Assembly: GCA_944386285.1 (NCBI GenBank)
Contig: CALXAM010000052.1
Coordinates: forward strand, 1-33,975
Reading direction: 5' to 3'
Source: an uncultured Clostridia bacterium
GTDB lineage: Bacteria; Bacillota; Clostridia; Oscillospirales; Ruminococcaceae
Length of the DNA: 33,975 bases
Shown here: piece after piece, positions 1-10,717 of the stretch
Numbering within the stretch: position 1 is the first letter of the stretch
How the letters are laid out: each line of letters starts with the position of its first letter
Made by a program: the position numbers and the translations under genes
The notes under the pieces: model-generated
The model's input: the letters and a program-made list of their open reading frames with translations, nothing else
The model's database searches: none
What the model was told of the DNA's origin: nothing

Positions 1-133
1 CAAAGACCTCCTCGATAGTTTTGGGTTAGGTTGGCAGACCTTTTCCTTTACTCTATCGGGGAGTTCTTTTTTTGTCCATAGCTATAAGCTCTTTATCCAC
101 TGGCACAGCCAGTGGTTGTTTAAGCAACACAAG
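1..133. other. Gene-free window edge with two inverted repeats
   Basis: No convincing coding sequence is visible. Two inverted repeats are. An 11-base arm at 8-18 pairs, with one mismatch, with 53-63 (CTCCTCGATAG against CTATCGGGGAG) and is followed by TTCTTTTTTT, so on the plus strand it could end a transcript entering from outside the window. A perfect 8-bp hairpin, CCACTGGC-ACA-GCCAGTGG, lies at 97-115. This may be the 3' end of an RNA or gene that starts before the window, but I cannot identify it. Confidence 0.3.
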
Positions 134-167
134 AAAAAAGCACCCTGTAAAAACAGGGTGCTTTTTT
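134..167. terminator. Rho-independent terminator of the P-type ATPase gene
   Basis: The stem AGCACCCTGT/ACAGGGTGCT has an A-rich loop and is flanked by A6 on one side and T6 on the other, so it can work in both directions. On the minus strand it follows the ATPase gene so closely that its outermost base pairs overlap the stop codon (166-168). Confidence 0.85.
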
Positions 168-2820
168 AGTTTGTATCTTTTCTGCGTTCCACTGTCCGCA
201 CAATCCATTTGACAAGTTCCACAATCGGGATAACCAAAAAGGCAAGACCGAGTGCGACAATATACTCTACAAAGGAAATGTGAGTGAATTGGAATGCGTC
301 CGAAAGGCCCGGCAGATAAATAACCGCCGTGGTAAGAAGGAGCGAAAGCAGCATTGCGCCCCACAGGAATTTGTTTTGCTTTTTAATCTTGAACACGGAA
401 CCCTTACGAGAACGCATATTAAACGAATGGAACATTTCTGCCATTGACATCGTCAAAAATGCCATTGTCATACCATCCGGGCTGTTTGTAAACTCCCAGA
501 CACCAGCTTCAATATAGTGTCCAATCAGATATGCTGTAAGGGTGAGAACTGCAACCAGAATGCCTTGATACACAATCGAGAAACCAAGTCCGCCGGCAAA
601 AATACCCTCTTTCGGATCACGCGGCGCACGCTTCATCACGTTTTCTTCCGCCGGTTCCATGCCGAGTGCCAGTGCCGGGAATGTATCGGTGATGAGGTTG
701 ATCCATAAAAGATGCACCGGTTTTAAAATAACGAACCCGAACAGCGTTGCCATGAAAATGGCGACGACCTCACTTAAATTCGACGAAAGCAGGAATTGAA
801 TCGATTTTCGGATGTTGTCATAAATACGGCGGCCTTCCTCGACTGCCGAAACAATCGTTGCAAAGTTGTCGTCTGCAAGTACCATATCCGCAACATTTTT
901 TGTCACGTCTGTGCCTGTGATACCCATACCGACACCGATGTCTGCATTTTTGATCGATGGGGCATCGTTGACACCGTCACCGGTCATTGCAGTGATCTTG
1001 CCATTTTTACGCCATGCATTGACGATACGAACTTTGTGCTCCGGCTGAACACGCGCATAAACGGAATAATTTTGGACCGTGCGATCGAATGTTTCATCGT
1101 CAATCTCATTTAACTGCGCACCGGTCAACGCTTCGTCTGCGCTTTCGATCATGCCTAAGTCTTTTGCAATCGCCACAGCCGTATCCTTGTGGTCACCGGT
1201 GATCATCACCGGACGAATTCCTGCTTCACGGCACTCTGCGATTGCCGCTTTGACCTCGGGGCGAACCGGGTCGATCATGCCAGTCAAACCGATATAGACA
1301 AGCGACTGCTCAAGCGATTCAGGAGCGTTATCGGGCAGGGTATTGCCGTGAACGCGAAACGCGGCACACAGTACACGCAGTGCACGATCGGCAAATGCTT
1401 TGTTCTGACTTAAAATTTCAGCACGACGGCTGTCATCAAGCGGCAGAATCTCGCTTCCGTTCCACCACGATACACATCGTTTCAGCACCTCGTCAGGCGC
1501 ACCTTTTGTATACTGAATGTAGCTGCCATCCGGCTGCTTGTGGACAGTGGACATCATTTTCCGCATCGAATCAAACGGTGCCTCTGTTACACGCGGCAGC
1601 TCAGCTTTTAGCTGCGGTTTCGGCATCGACAGGGAATAGGCGTAGTTAACAAGTGCACATTCGGTTGGTTCGCCGGTTGCTTCATTATTTTCATCCAGTT
1701 CTGCGTCGCTGCACAGTGCCATTGCTTTTGCAAGCAGTGTTTCATCAGCACCTGCATGCTCAACAACGGTCATGCGGTTTTGCGTAAGCGTACCCGTTTT
1801 ATCTGAACAGATGATCTGCGCACAGCCGAGCGTTTCCACAGCAGTAAGCTTTCTTATCACGGCATTGCGCTTCGACATATTCGTAACACCGATAGATAGC
1901 ACAATCGTCACAACGGTTGCAAGTCCCTCCGGAATTGCTGCTACAGCAAGGCTTACGGCGACCATAAAGGTGTCAATCAGTGTTGTACCTGATAAATCTG
2001 GATATGCCTTAAACAGATTAAAACCAAAGATAAATACGCAGATACCGAGTACCAGCACAGAAAGTACTTTACTCAGCTGTCCAAGCTTCAACTGAAGCGG
2101 CGTCTGGCCGTCCTCAGCTTTTGCAAGTGCATCGGCGATTTTACCCATTTCAGTTTGCATGCCCGTACCAGTAACAACGGCTTTTCCGCGGCCGTATACA
2201 ACGGTACTGCCCATGTAGATCATATTTTTGCGATCACCAAGCGGTACATCTTTTTCGCCCTCTTTAACAGTGAGCGTGTCCGCTTTTTTACTCACCGGCA
2301 CACTTTCGCCAGTCAGTGCTGCTTCCTCCACCTTTAAGCTCGCACTTTCAATGACACGAGCGTCAGCAGGAACTGCGTCGCCTGCCTCCAAAAGTACGAC
2401 ATCACCTGGGACAAGTTCCTCACTTTTAACAATATGAATCGTACCGTCTCTCAGCACCTTTGAGGTGGCAGCAGTCATTTCCTGCAATGCGGCAATTGCT
2501 TTTTCCGCCTTACTTTCCTGATACACGCCAAGCACTGCATTGATGATGACAACGATCAAAATGATAAACACATCGGCAAATGACTCATTTGCATATGCTG
2601 CTGTCACACCCGAAACAGCTGCAGCTGCCAACAGAATAATAATCATCGGATCGGCAAGCTCTTTTAAAAACCGAACGATGAGCGGTGTCTTTTTCGCTTC
2701 AGCCAACTTATTTTTTCCGACTTTTAAGAGTCGTTCTTCTGCGGCTTGCGCTGAAAGACCGTCTTCTTTGGTCTGCTGCTCAAGAAGCACCTCATCGGTA
2801 CTTTTTAGATAATCGTTCAT
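166..2820 (-). CDS. P-type Ca2+/Mn2+-transporting ATPase (type IIA)
   Basis: ATP-driven cation pump of the plasma membrane, 884 aa, exporting Ca2+ and probably Mn2+. The ATG at 2820 is chosen because AAGGAG lies just upstream; a 15-residue upstream extension has no support. An N-terminal cation-ATPase domain is followed by TM1-2 (about 55-100), the actuator loop with TGES at 170-173, and TM4 with the ion-site motif AAIPEGL (294-300). The phosphorylation motif DKTGTLT follows, with catalytic Asp340. The P domain has TGDGVND, and TM5-6 carry SSNLSE and NLITD, matching the Ca2+-liganding residues of SERCA/PMR1-type pumps. Ten membrane segments fit the family. A Mn2+ riboswitch precedes the gene, which argues for Mn2+ among the physiological substrates; that is inference. 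Complete, with its own promoter and terminator. Confidence 0.93.
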   Translation of the reverse strand: MNDYLKSTDEVLLEQQTKEDGLSAQAAEERLLKVGKNKLAEAKKTPLIVRFLKELADPMIIILLAAAAVSGVTAAYANESFADVFIILIVVIINAVLGVYQESKAEKAIAALQEMTAATSKVLRDGTIHIVKSEELVPGDVVLLEAGDAVPADARVIESASLKVEEAALTGESVPVSKKADTLTVKEGEKDVPLGDRKNMIYMGSTVVYGRGKAVVTGTGMQTEMGKIADALAKAEDGQTPLQLKLGQLSKVLSVLVLGICVFIFGFNLFKAYPDLSGTTLIDTFMVAVSLAVAAIPEGLATVVTIVLSIGVTNMSKRNAVIRKLTAVETLGCAQIICSDKTGTLTQNRMTVVEHAGADETLLAKAMALCSDAELDENNEATGEPTECALVNYAYSLSMPKPQLKAELPRVTEAPFDSMRKMMSTVHKQPDGSYIQYTKGAPDEVLKRCVSWWNGSEILPLDDSRRAEILSQNKAFADRALRVLCAAFRVHGNTLPDNAPESLEQSLVYIGLTGMIDPVRPEVKAAIAECREAGIRPVMITGDHKDTAVAIAKDLGMIESADEALTGAQLNEIDDETFDRTVQNYSVYARVQPEHKVRIVNAWRKNGKITAMTGDGVNDAPSIKNADIGVGMGITGTDVTKNVADMVLADDNFATIVSAVEEGRRIYDNIRKSIQFLLSSNLSEVVAIFMATLFGFVILKPVHLLWINLITDTFPALALGMEPAEENVMKRAPRDPKEGIFAGGLGFSIVYQGILVAVLTLTAYLIGHYIEAGVWEFTNSPDGMTMAFLTMSMAEMFHSFNMRSRKGSVFKIKKQNKFLWGAMLLSLLLTTAVIYLPGLSDAFQFTHISFVEYIVALGLAFLVIPIVELVKWIVRTVERRKDTN

Positions 2821-2844
2821 GGTTTCTCTCCTTTCTTTTTTCAC

Positions 2845-2894
2845 AAGGAAAAATAAAAGACCCATGCAAAGCAGTTTTTGCCCTGCATGAGTCT
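2845..2894 (-). terminator. Riboswitch expression platform: intrinsic terminator in the ATPase leader
   Basis: On the minus strand, AGACTCATGCA (2884-2894) pairs along 11 bp, with one G-U, with TGCATGGGTCT (2858-2868), followed by TTTTATTTTT. It ends 38 bases before the ATPase start. Its 5' arm contains the same CTCATG (2886-2891) needed to close the upstream aptamer, so the terminator and the closed aptamer exclude one another. Confidence 0.8.
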
Positions 2895-2974
2895 CGCTTT
2901 TTAAGACAAACCAGGCAAAAGTGCCATGTATGTTGATTTGTCACACAATCACTTGTGAAAACTACTCCCTCATG
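2886..2974 (-). promoter_or_regulatory. yybP-ykoY (manganese) riboswitch aptamer
   Basis: Read 5' to 3' on the minus strand, the leader has CATGAG, the conserved GGGAGTAG (2962-2969), a hairpin CACAA-GTGA-TTGTG, and an arm GACAAA/TTTGTC. That arm encloses TCAACATACATGGC and GCCTGG, and is followed by GCGAGAC (2891-2897) and CTCATG closing P1. These elements and their order match my recollection of the yybP-ykoY consensus (GGGGAGUAG, AUAC loop, GCAAGACC). In this family Mn2+ stabilises the closed form. Here that would sequester CTCATG, block the terminator and turn the ATPase on. A covariance-model search would settle it. Confidence 0.82.
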
Positions 2975-2996
2975 AACTTGTTATGTGATTGATTTC

Positions 2997-3025
2997 ATTG
3001 TACCCGTTTTTTTCCTATTCGTCAA
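2997..3025 (-). promoter_or_regulatory. SigA-type promoter of the ATPase leader
   Basis: TTGACG (-35, 3020-3025), a 17-base spacer and TACAAT (-10, 2997-3002) on the minus strand. Transcription would start about 2990, just upstream of the riboswitch aptamer. Confidence 0.8.
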
Positions 3026-3061
3026 TCAAAACAAAAAACATTTACATTCCGTTCACGTCTT

Positions 3062-3667
3062 TTAATCAACAAGAATCATATCTTCAAAAAATTCCGGACG
3101 ATGAAAATCAGGATCTTCCCAAATAATTTTTGTAAAGCTTCCATAGTGCGGAATTTCCGTGTCATCGCCGCATTTATAGAAATTGCCGCGAATGAGTGAT
3201 CCTTCTTCAAAATGTACGTCACCATATACACCTTGTATTAAAGAAAGCGGAATCAATAATTCGTATCCCCAGCAATTATCCTCCTTGAACGGAACAGCTG
3301 TTGGATGTACAAGACCCATTTCTTCAATTGTACGGCGGTCATAACGATTTTCACCATAGCAGCAAAGCAATGCGCCGTTTGCGTTTGCTTCAAAATTGAT
3401 ATAGCCGCTATGCTCTTTTTGCGGTGCAAAATTCGCAAAAAATTCAAGACAACTGTCGCGACATACACCCTCATTTTTTCCAGTAAATGTTGCACGAGGA
3501 CGGAATTCTTCACTCCAGATCTTTAATAAAAAACCCTCGTCTTTTAAATAACACAGGATGGCTTTGGATACCGGCTGATATGCGCCGCCCCAGTTATACA
3601 CAGAAATATCGGCAAGAACGCCATTTGTGATTTCTTCTCGTTTTTGAATCATTTTAATCTCATACAT
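3062..3667 (-). CDS. Carbohydrate-binding family 9-like (CBM9-like) protein
   Basis: A 201-residue protein resembling stand-alone CBM9/DOMON-type beta-sandwich proteins of Clostridia. Recognisable stretches are the early WGGAYQP, the central RDSCLEFFANFAP and YINFEANANGALLCCYG, then CWGYELLIPL and RGNFYKCGD with PDFHRPEFF near the C-terminus. There is no signal peptide or membrane segment, so it is probably cytoplasmic. The ligand is unknown; the family binds sugars, but no neighbouring gene is a sugar-pathway gene. The ATG at 3667 has AGGAGG 8 bases upstream; a GTG 33 bases earlier is less likely because the Shine-Dalgarno sequence lies after it. It has its own promoter and no obvious terminator before the ATPase promoter. 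Confidence 0.8.
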   Translation of the reverse strand: MYEIKMIQKREEITNGVLADISVYNWGGAYQPVSKAILCYLKDEGFLLKIWSEEFRPRATFTGKNEGVCRDSCLEFFANFAPQKEHSGYINFEANANGALLCCYGENRYDRRTIEEMGLVHPTAVPFKEDNCWGYELLIPLSLIQGVYGDVHFEEGSLIRGNFYKCGDDTEIPHYGSFTKIIWEDPDFHRPEFFEDMILVD

Positions 3668-3688
3668 GAGCCGATCCCTCCTTTTGGT

Positions 3689-3717
3689 ATTATGACACAC
3701 GAATAAACTTTGTGCAA
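3689..3717 (-). promoter_or_regulatory. Promoter of the CBM9-like gene
   Basis: Minus strand TTGCAC (3712-3717), 17-base spacer, CATAAT (3689-3694). The resulting leader is very short and contains the AGGAGG ribosome-binding site. Confidence 0.65.
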
Positions 3718-3721
3718 GAGA

Positions 3722-3755
3722 AAAAACAGCGAAACCAAAAGGTTTCGCTGTTTTT
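3722..3755. terminator. Terminator of the replication operon (after gyrA)
   Basis: Perfect stem ACAGCGAAACC-AAAA-GGTTTCGCTGT with an A run before and T run after, so it is usable from both strands. On the minus strand it lies 20 bases after the gyrA stop and separates the operon from the CBM9-like gene. Confidence 0.88.
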
Positions 3756-3774
3756 GATAGAAAATCAATGTCTA

Positions 3775-6327
3775 TTATTCTTCTGTTTCGTCGTCCAATG
3801 CAGGTTCGTCCGATTGAAGCGATTCTTCGAGTGCTGCAATCTCTGCTGCATCAGCTTCTTCTTCGCCATTTGACTGCTCAACCTGCTCTGTTTCCTCAGA
3901 ATCATCGTGCTCAGCACGAGCAAAGGTAACGACTTTACTACCCTCAGAAAGCCGCATGACGCGCACACCTGACGCATACCGCGACATCAGGTTTACATCG
4001 CTGACACGAATACGAATAATGACGCCATCATCAGCAATCAAAATCAAATCTTCATTTTCATCAACGACACGTACACCGGCAACTTCACCTTTGGTGTCGA
4101 TCTGCTTATAGTTAATCTTACCATAACCGCCGCGTGCTTGTAACCGATATTCTTCTGGATCGGTACGACGTCCTTGGCCAAGCGTTGTAATCGTCATAAC
4201 AGACGCGCCTTCACGCAGTCGTGCCATGCTGACGACTGTATCGTCGCCGCGCAGATGGATACCACGTACGCCGCGTGCAGTACGAGAAAGCGGGCGAATT
4301 TGCTGTTCATCCAGACGAATACACATTCCCTTGCGAGTTGCCAGCAGAAGCTCACTTACACCGTCGGTTAAACGAGCGGATGCAAGTTCATCCCCCTCAT
4401 TCAATGTAATAGCAATCAGGCCGTTTTTGCGCACGTTTTTGTATGCATCCAGCTTTGTACGCTTAATAAGACCGTTCTTTGTCGCCATTACAAGGAAATG
4501 ATCCTCGTCAAACTGCTTAACTTTGATCATGTAGGCAATCTTTTCATCCGCTTCAAGCGGCAAAAGATTCACGACATTAACACCACGTGACGTCCGGCTG
4601 CCCTCAGGAATTTCATAGCATTTCAGTTTATACATTTTACCGAGATTTGTGATAAACAACACATTCTCATGGGTAGATGAGATAAACAGTTCTTCGACAA
4701 AATCTTCCTCACGATGCTTTAAGCCTGCGACACCGCGGCCACCACGTTTTTGCAGCTTATACGTATCAACCGGCTGACGTTTGATATAGCCAAAGTGGGT
4801 GAGGGTGACGACACAGTCCTCTTCAGGAATCAAATCTTCGATATCAACTTCACCGCTTATTTGCTGAATCTCTGTCCGACGATCATCACCAAATTTATCA
4901 CGGATCGCTGTAATCTCTTTTTTCAAAATGCCAAGAATCAACTGTTCATCGCCCAAAACTTCAAGAAGATGCGCGATTTTCGCTTTCAAAGCAGCAAGCT
5001 CATCCTCAATTTTTTGACGCTCTAAGCCAGACAGACGGCCAAGCTGCATCTGTACAATTGCAGTTGCCTGAATTTCTGAAAGACCGAACCGTTCCATCAA
5101 ATTGAGTTTTGCCTGCGGTTGATCTTTTGACGAACGGATAATTGAAATAACCTCGTCAATAAAATCAAGTGCAATTTTTAGGCCTTCCAAAATGTGCTCG
5201 CGTTCCCGTGCCTTTTTTAATTCAAATTCAGTACGGCGGCGAATGACTTGCTCCTGAAATACGATATAATGATGCAGACACTCTTTTAACGTAAGCACTT
5301 TTGGCTGTCCATCCACAAGTGCAAGCATAATAACGCCAACGGTTTCCTGCATCTGTGTATAGCTGTAAAGCTGATTTAAAACAACCTGCGGATTTGCGTC
5401 ACGCTTTAGTTCAATAACAAAATGCATGCCATTGCGGTCAGATTCATCACGTAAATCAGAAATTCCTTCTATCCGCTTGTTTTTCACATGTTCTGCAATA
5501 CTTTCTATCAGACGTGCTTTGTTGACCATATAAGGCAGCTCTGTTACAACGATGCGGAATCGGCCAGGCTTAAATTCTTGAATCTCCGCACGTGAACGGA
5601 GTGTAATTTTGCCGCGTCCTGTTGCATATGCTGCACGAATGCCTGAAAGACCCATAATAATACCGGCGGTAGGGAAGTCTGGCCCTTTAATGCACTCCAT
5701 CAGTTCGGGCAATGTCACATCCGGATTATCAATCATCAGATTGATACCGTCAATGACTTCCCGAAGGTTATGCGGCGGGATATTTGTTGCCATGCCGACC
5801 GCAATACCTGTTGAACCGTTTACAAGTAAGTTTGGAAACCGTGACGGCAGTGTGACCGGTTCTTTTAAACGATCATCATAGTTCGATGTAAAATCAATCG
5901 TATCTTTATCGATATCCGTGAGCATTTCAAGTGAAATTTTGCTCATACGTGCCTCAGTATAACGATATGCAGCCGCAGGATCGCCGTCAACCGAACCAAA
6001 GTTACCATGACCATCCACAAGCGGATACCGCAGCGAAAAATCCTGCGCCAAACGAACAAGTGCATCATAAACCGACGCGTCACCGTGCGGATGATATCGA
6101 CCAAGTACGGCACCAACTGTATCTGCACATTTACGATACGCTTTATCAGGCGTTAATCCGTTTTCATACATCGTATATAAAATACGTCGATGTACCGGTT
6201 TTAAGCCGTCACGCACATCCGGAAGTGCACGCGATACAATGACTGACATGGAGTAGTCAAGAAATGACTTACGCATTTCTTTTTCGATATCGCGCCTAAT
6301 AATCCGACCTTCTTCTCTAATTTCCAA
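3775..6327 (-). CDS. gyrA: DNA gyrase subunit A
   Basis: Breakage-reunion subunit of gyrase (850 aa); with GyrB it introduces negative supercoils ahead of the fork. The N-terminal winged-helix/tower domain has [20 protein letters not shown] (32-51) and the catalytic tyrosine in AYRYTEAR (Tyr123). The C-terminal beta-pinwheel carries a GyrA-box QKRGGRGV, and an acidic tail follows. The start is a TTG: it has GAGGTG 8-9 bases upstream, an in-frame stop lies shortly before, and the next Met falls inside the conserved N-terminus. In the quinolone-resistance region [10 protein letters not shown], the position of E. coli Ser83 is Ala (Ala84 here). Last gene of the dnaN-gyrA operon. Confidence 0.98.
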   Translation of the reverse strand: MEIREEGRIIRRDIEKEMRKSFLDYSMSVIVSRALPDVRDGLKPVHRRILYTMYENGLTPDKAYRKCADTVGAVLGRYHPHGDASVYDALVRLAQDFSLRYPLVDGHGNFGSVDGDPAAAYRYTEARMSKISLEMLTDIDKDTIDFTSNYDDRLKEPVTLPSRFPNLLVNGSTGIAVGMATNIPPHNLREVIDGINLMIDNPDVTLPELMECIKGPDFPTAGIIMGLSGIRAAYATGRGKITLRSRAEIQEFKPGRFRIVVTELPYMVNKARLIESIAEHVKNKRIEGISDLRDESDRNGMHFVIELKRDANPQVVLNQLYSYTQMQETVGVIMLALVDGQPKVLTLKECLHHYIVFQEQVIRRRTEFELKKAREREHILEGLKIALDFIDEVISIIRSSKDQPQAKLNLMERFGLSEIQATAIVQMQLGRLSGLERQKIEDELAALKAKIAHLLEVLGDEQLILGILKKEITAIRDKFGDDRRTEIQQISGEVDIEDLIPEEDCVVTLTHFGYIKRQPVDTYKLQKRGGRGVAGLKHREEDFVEELFISSTHENVLFITNLGKMYKLKCYEIPEGSRTSRGVNVVNLLPLEADEKIAYMIKVKQFDEDHFLVMATKNGLIKRTKLDAYKNVRKNGLIAITLNEGDELASARLTDGVSELLLATRKGMCIRLDEQQIRPLSRTARGVRGIHLRGDDTVVSMARLREGASVMTITTLGQGRRTDPEEYRLQARGGYGKINYKQIDTKGEVAGVRVVDENEDLILIADDGVIIRIRVSDVNLMSRYASGVRVMRLSEGSKVVTFARAEHDDSEETEQVEQSNGEEEADAAEIAALEESLQSDEPALDDETEE

Positions 6328-6353
6328 TGTATTTTCACCTCTGTCGTCTTACA

Positions 6354-6376
6354 GACAGGAACACATATTTCCTGTC
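6354..6376. repeat. Hairpin in the gap before gyrA
   Basis: Perfect 8-bp inverted repeat GACAGGAA/TTCCTGTC with a 7-base loop, in the 54-base gap between the YcxB-like gene and gyrA. There is no T run, so it is not a standard terminator. It could be an RNA-processing or stability element. Confidence 0.5.
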
Positions 6377-6381
6377 AACGA

Positions 6382-7074
6382 TTACTCTTTCACTAAATAT
6401 TTTTCTTCACCGATGCCTGGTTTTAAAAGATCACGCACTGCATCGGTCTGATCTCCGGTACAACGTTTTGGCACAACGAACAAACGCTCTTTTCCGGCAC
6501 ACAGCAAGAAAAGCGTTCCAGTTTCGATGACTTTTGTGATCTCTTTTCCATAGTGTAAAATAAACGATCCGTTTTCCTCACGAATACGCACACCGGTATC
6601 ATAAATCTCCATTGAAAATTCCATGACCGGATTTTGATCAATTGATTTTGCTGTTTTACTTACATGCACAAGCGGTAAATACCAAAGGAGTGCAATGAGT
6701 GAAACACACATCACACAGATAAACGCAGTAAATCCATTGATTCCGCCCTGTGTTGCCATTCCAATCATATACACACCGAAAATTGCCGCCAGAATGAGTG
6801 TATAAATAATATTTTTCTTATAAACGGTTTCTTTCTGAAACAGTTTCAATCCTTGGCGCACTTCATCACCTGTAAAGGTGTAATCTACTTTGATTCCTGT
6901 TTTTTCAGAAAACTCATCTGCTTCATCTTCCGAGTATTCTGATTCCATGTCATACGCATCGCTCGTCACACTGCCATGTGAAACAGGGGAGACGGATTCT
7001 TCTGTTTCCGTTTGCTGTTGTACTTCGAGTTCATCCGTTTCCTGCTCTGTTTTCTCAATTTTATTCGATTCCAT
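6382..7074 (-). CDS. YcxB-like membrane protein encoded between gyrB and gyrA
   Basis: A 230-residue protein of unknown function. Residues 1-60 are strongly acidic and low-complexity (Glu, Thr, Ser, Gln) and likely disordered. Two hydrophobic segments follow at about 89-107 and 113-133. The C-terminal 90 residues resemble the YcxB-like domain (MEFSMEIYDTGVRIREENGS, then an HYGKEITKVIET-like stretch and VVPKRC). The ATG at 7074 has AAGGAG 7 bases upstream. It begins 17 bases after gyrB and ends 54 bases before gyrA, so it is very probably co-transcribed with both gyrase genes. That is context only; no role in supercoiling is implied by the sequence. The family assignment rests on pattern resemblance. 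Confidence 0.75.
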   Translation of the reverse strand: MESNKIEKTEQETDELEVQQQTETEESVSPVSHGSVTSDAYDMESEYSEDEADEFSEKTGIKVDYTFTGDEVRQGLKLFQKETVYKKNIIYTLILAAIFGVYMIGMATQGGINGFTAFICVMCVSLIALLWYLPLVHVSKTAKSIDQNPVMEFSMEIYDTGVRIREENGSFILHYGKEITKVIETGTLFLLCAGKERLFVVPKRCTGDQTDAVRDLLKPGIGEEKYLVKE

Positions 7075-7091
7075 CGTATTCTCCTTTTGGC

Positions 7092-9342
<2,251 letters not shown>

Positions 9343-9346
9343 CGTT

Positions 9347-10465
9347 TTATTCCTCCGTTTTTTGTGTGAGTGCGCCGTCTTTCATGAAAAAGACCGTCCC
9401 GCCGAACCGTTCTTCGACGCTTGCTTCGTCACAGCAGGTGATGAACACCTGCAAATCACGCACATGATGTAAAATATAGTGCTGTCTTGACGGGTCAAGC
9501 TCGCTCATGACGTCGTCGAGCAAGAGCACCGGCGATTCACCGACCGCTTTTTTTAAAAGCTTTGCTTCTGCAAGCTTTAGTGCGATGACACAGCTTCGCT
9601 GCTGTCCCTGCGAGCCGTAAAGCCGTGCAGAGCGCTCTGACAGCGTAAACGACAAATCGTCGCGGTGAGGGCCCACCGATGTAAAGCCCTGCTTGCGGTC
9701 GGTTACAAACGATTCCTCGAGTACTTTTTGATACGCTTCAATATGGCGTTCCTCATACGACGTCACGTCCTCGGGATGTGCAAACACGGTCGAATCGTAC
9801 GACACGGCAAACGGCTCCTTTTGACCCGATAGCCCGTCATACACCTGTGCGGCAATCCGACTAAGCTTCGTTATATAATCGTTTCTGTAACTCGTCAAAA
9901 TCGTCCCGATTTTAGAAATCTGCTCATCCCACACCGAAAGATAGGTGCGGAGAATGTCATCGCCGTACGGCTGTTTTAACAGTGCGTTTCGCTGGTCAAT
10001 CAGTTTTTCATAACGGGATAAATACGCGCCGTACTGCGGACGAATCTGCGAGATGGCAATGTCTAAAAAGCGGCGGCGGTAAACCGGGCCTTCCTGCACA
10101 AGCGACAAATGCGCCGGCGAAAACACCACGGCATAAAAATGACCGCAAAACTCCGACGCGGAAGAAAGGGGCACACCGTTTAGCCGCATTTCCTTTTTTT
10201 CGCCGATCGAAATGAACGCATCCTGTTTTCTCGCACTGTCCTCAAACTGAATCGAAACGGACGCTGTTTTTTTGTCAAAGGCGATCATCTGCGACGGTTT
10301 TGACCCGCGGAACGACGCATTGCCTGTAAACATCCAGATCGCTTCGATGAGGTTTGTTTTGCCCTGTGCATTTTCGCCGCAGATCACATTGACGCCGTCG
10401 CCGAATGACAATTCACCCGATGAAAGGTTGCGAAATCCGTTCGCCGAAAGATTTGTAAGCTTCAA
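9347..10465 (-). CDS. recF: DNA replication and repair protein RecF
   Basis: SMC/ABC-type ATPase (372 aa) that helps load RecA at gapped DNA and stalled forks. It shows Walker A GENAQGKT (30-37), the ABC signature region YGSQGQQRS and Walker B VLLLDDVMSELD near the C-terminus, and the FSPAHLSLVQEGPVYRRRFLD block typical of RecF. Length is normal. The start is a TTG (10465) with GGAGGG 6-7 bases upstream; the following MKLTNLSANGFRNL is the canonical N-terminus. It is preceded by the S4 gene (25-base gap) and followed at once by remB. Confidence 0.97.
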   Translation of the reverse strand: MKLTNLSANGFRNLSSGELSFGDGVNVICGENAQGKTNLIEAIWMFTGNASFRGSKPSQMIAFDKKTASVSIQFEDSARKQDAFISIGEKKEMRLNGVPLSSASEFCGHFYAVVFSPAHLSLVQEGPVYRRRFLDIAISQIRPQYGAYLSRYEKLIDQRNALLKQPYGDDILRTYLSVWDEQISKIGTILTSYRNDYITKLSRIAAQVYDGLSGQKEPFAVSYDSTVFAHPEDVTSYEERHIEAYQKVLEESFVTDRKQGFTSVGPHRDDLSFTLSERSARLYGSQGQQRSCVIALKLAEAKLLKKAVGESPVLLLDDVMSELDPSRQHYILHHVRDLQVFITCCDEASVEERFGGTVFFMKDGALTQKTEE

Positions 10466-10490
10466 GCAGTTCCCTCCAGCGTCTCACTGT

Positions 10491-10706
10491 TTATTCTGCG
10501 GCGCCTACTGTGAATGTTTCGCCCGCAAACGTTACTGTGTCGCCGGGGATAAGCTTTTTGCCGCGCATGGTGCAGACTTCGCCGTTTACCTTGACTTCGC
10601 CTGCAGCAATGCGGAACTTTGATTCACCGCCGGATGCGACACAGTTTGCAAATTTCAAAAATTGATCAAGCTTGATAAATGGGGTGTTGATCGAAATATG
10701 ATTCAT
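10491..10706 (-). CDS. rlbA: S4-domain RNA-binding protein (RlbA/YaaA)
   Basis: Small S4-like RNA-binding protein, the conserved gene between dnaN and recF, thought to act in ribosome maturation. The S4 core is visible as FIKLDQFLKFANCVASGGES and AAGEVKVNGEVCTMRGKKL. I prefer the ATG at 10706 (71 aa) because AAAGGA sits 7 bases upstream. An ATG at 10721 that overlaps the dnaN stop has no ribosome-binding site and would add only MKGID. Confidence 0.9.
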   Translation of the reverse strand: MNHISINTPFIKLDQFLKFANCVASGGESKFRIAAGEVKVNGEVCTMRGKKLIPGDTVTFAGETFTVGAAE

Positions 10707-10717
10707 ATCGATTCCTT

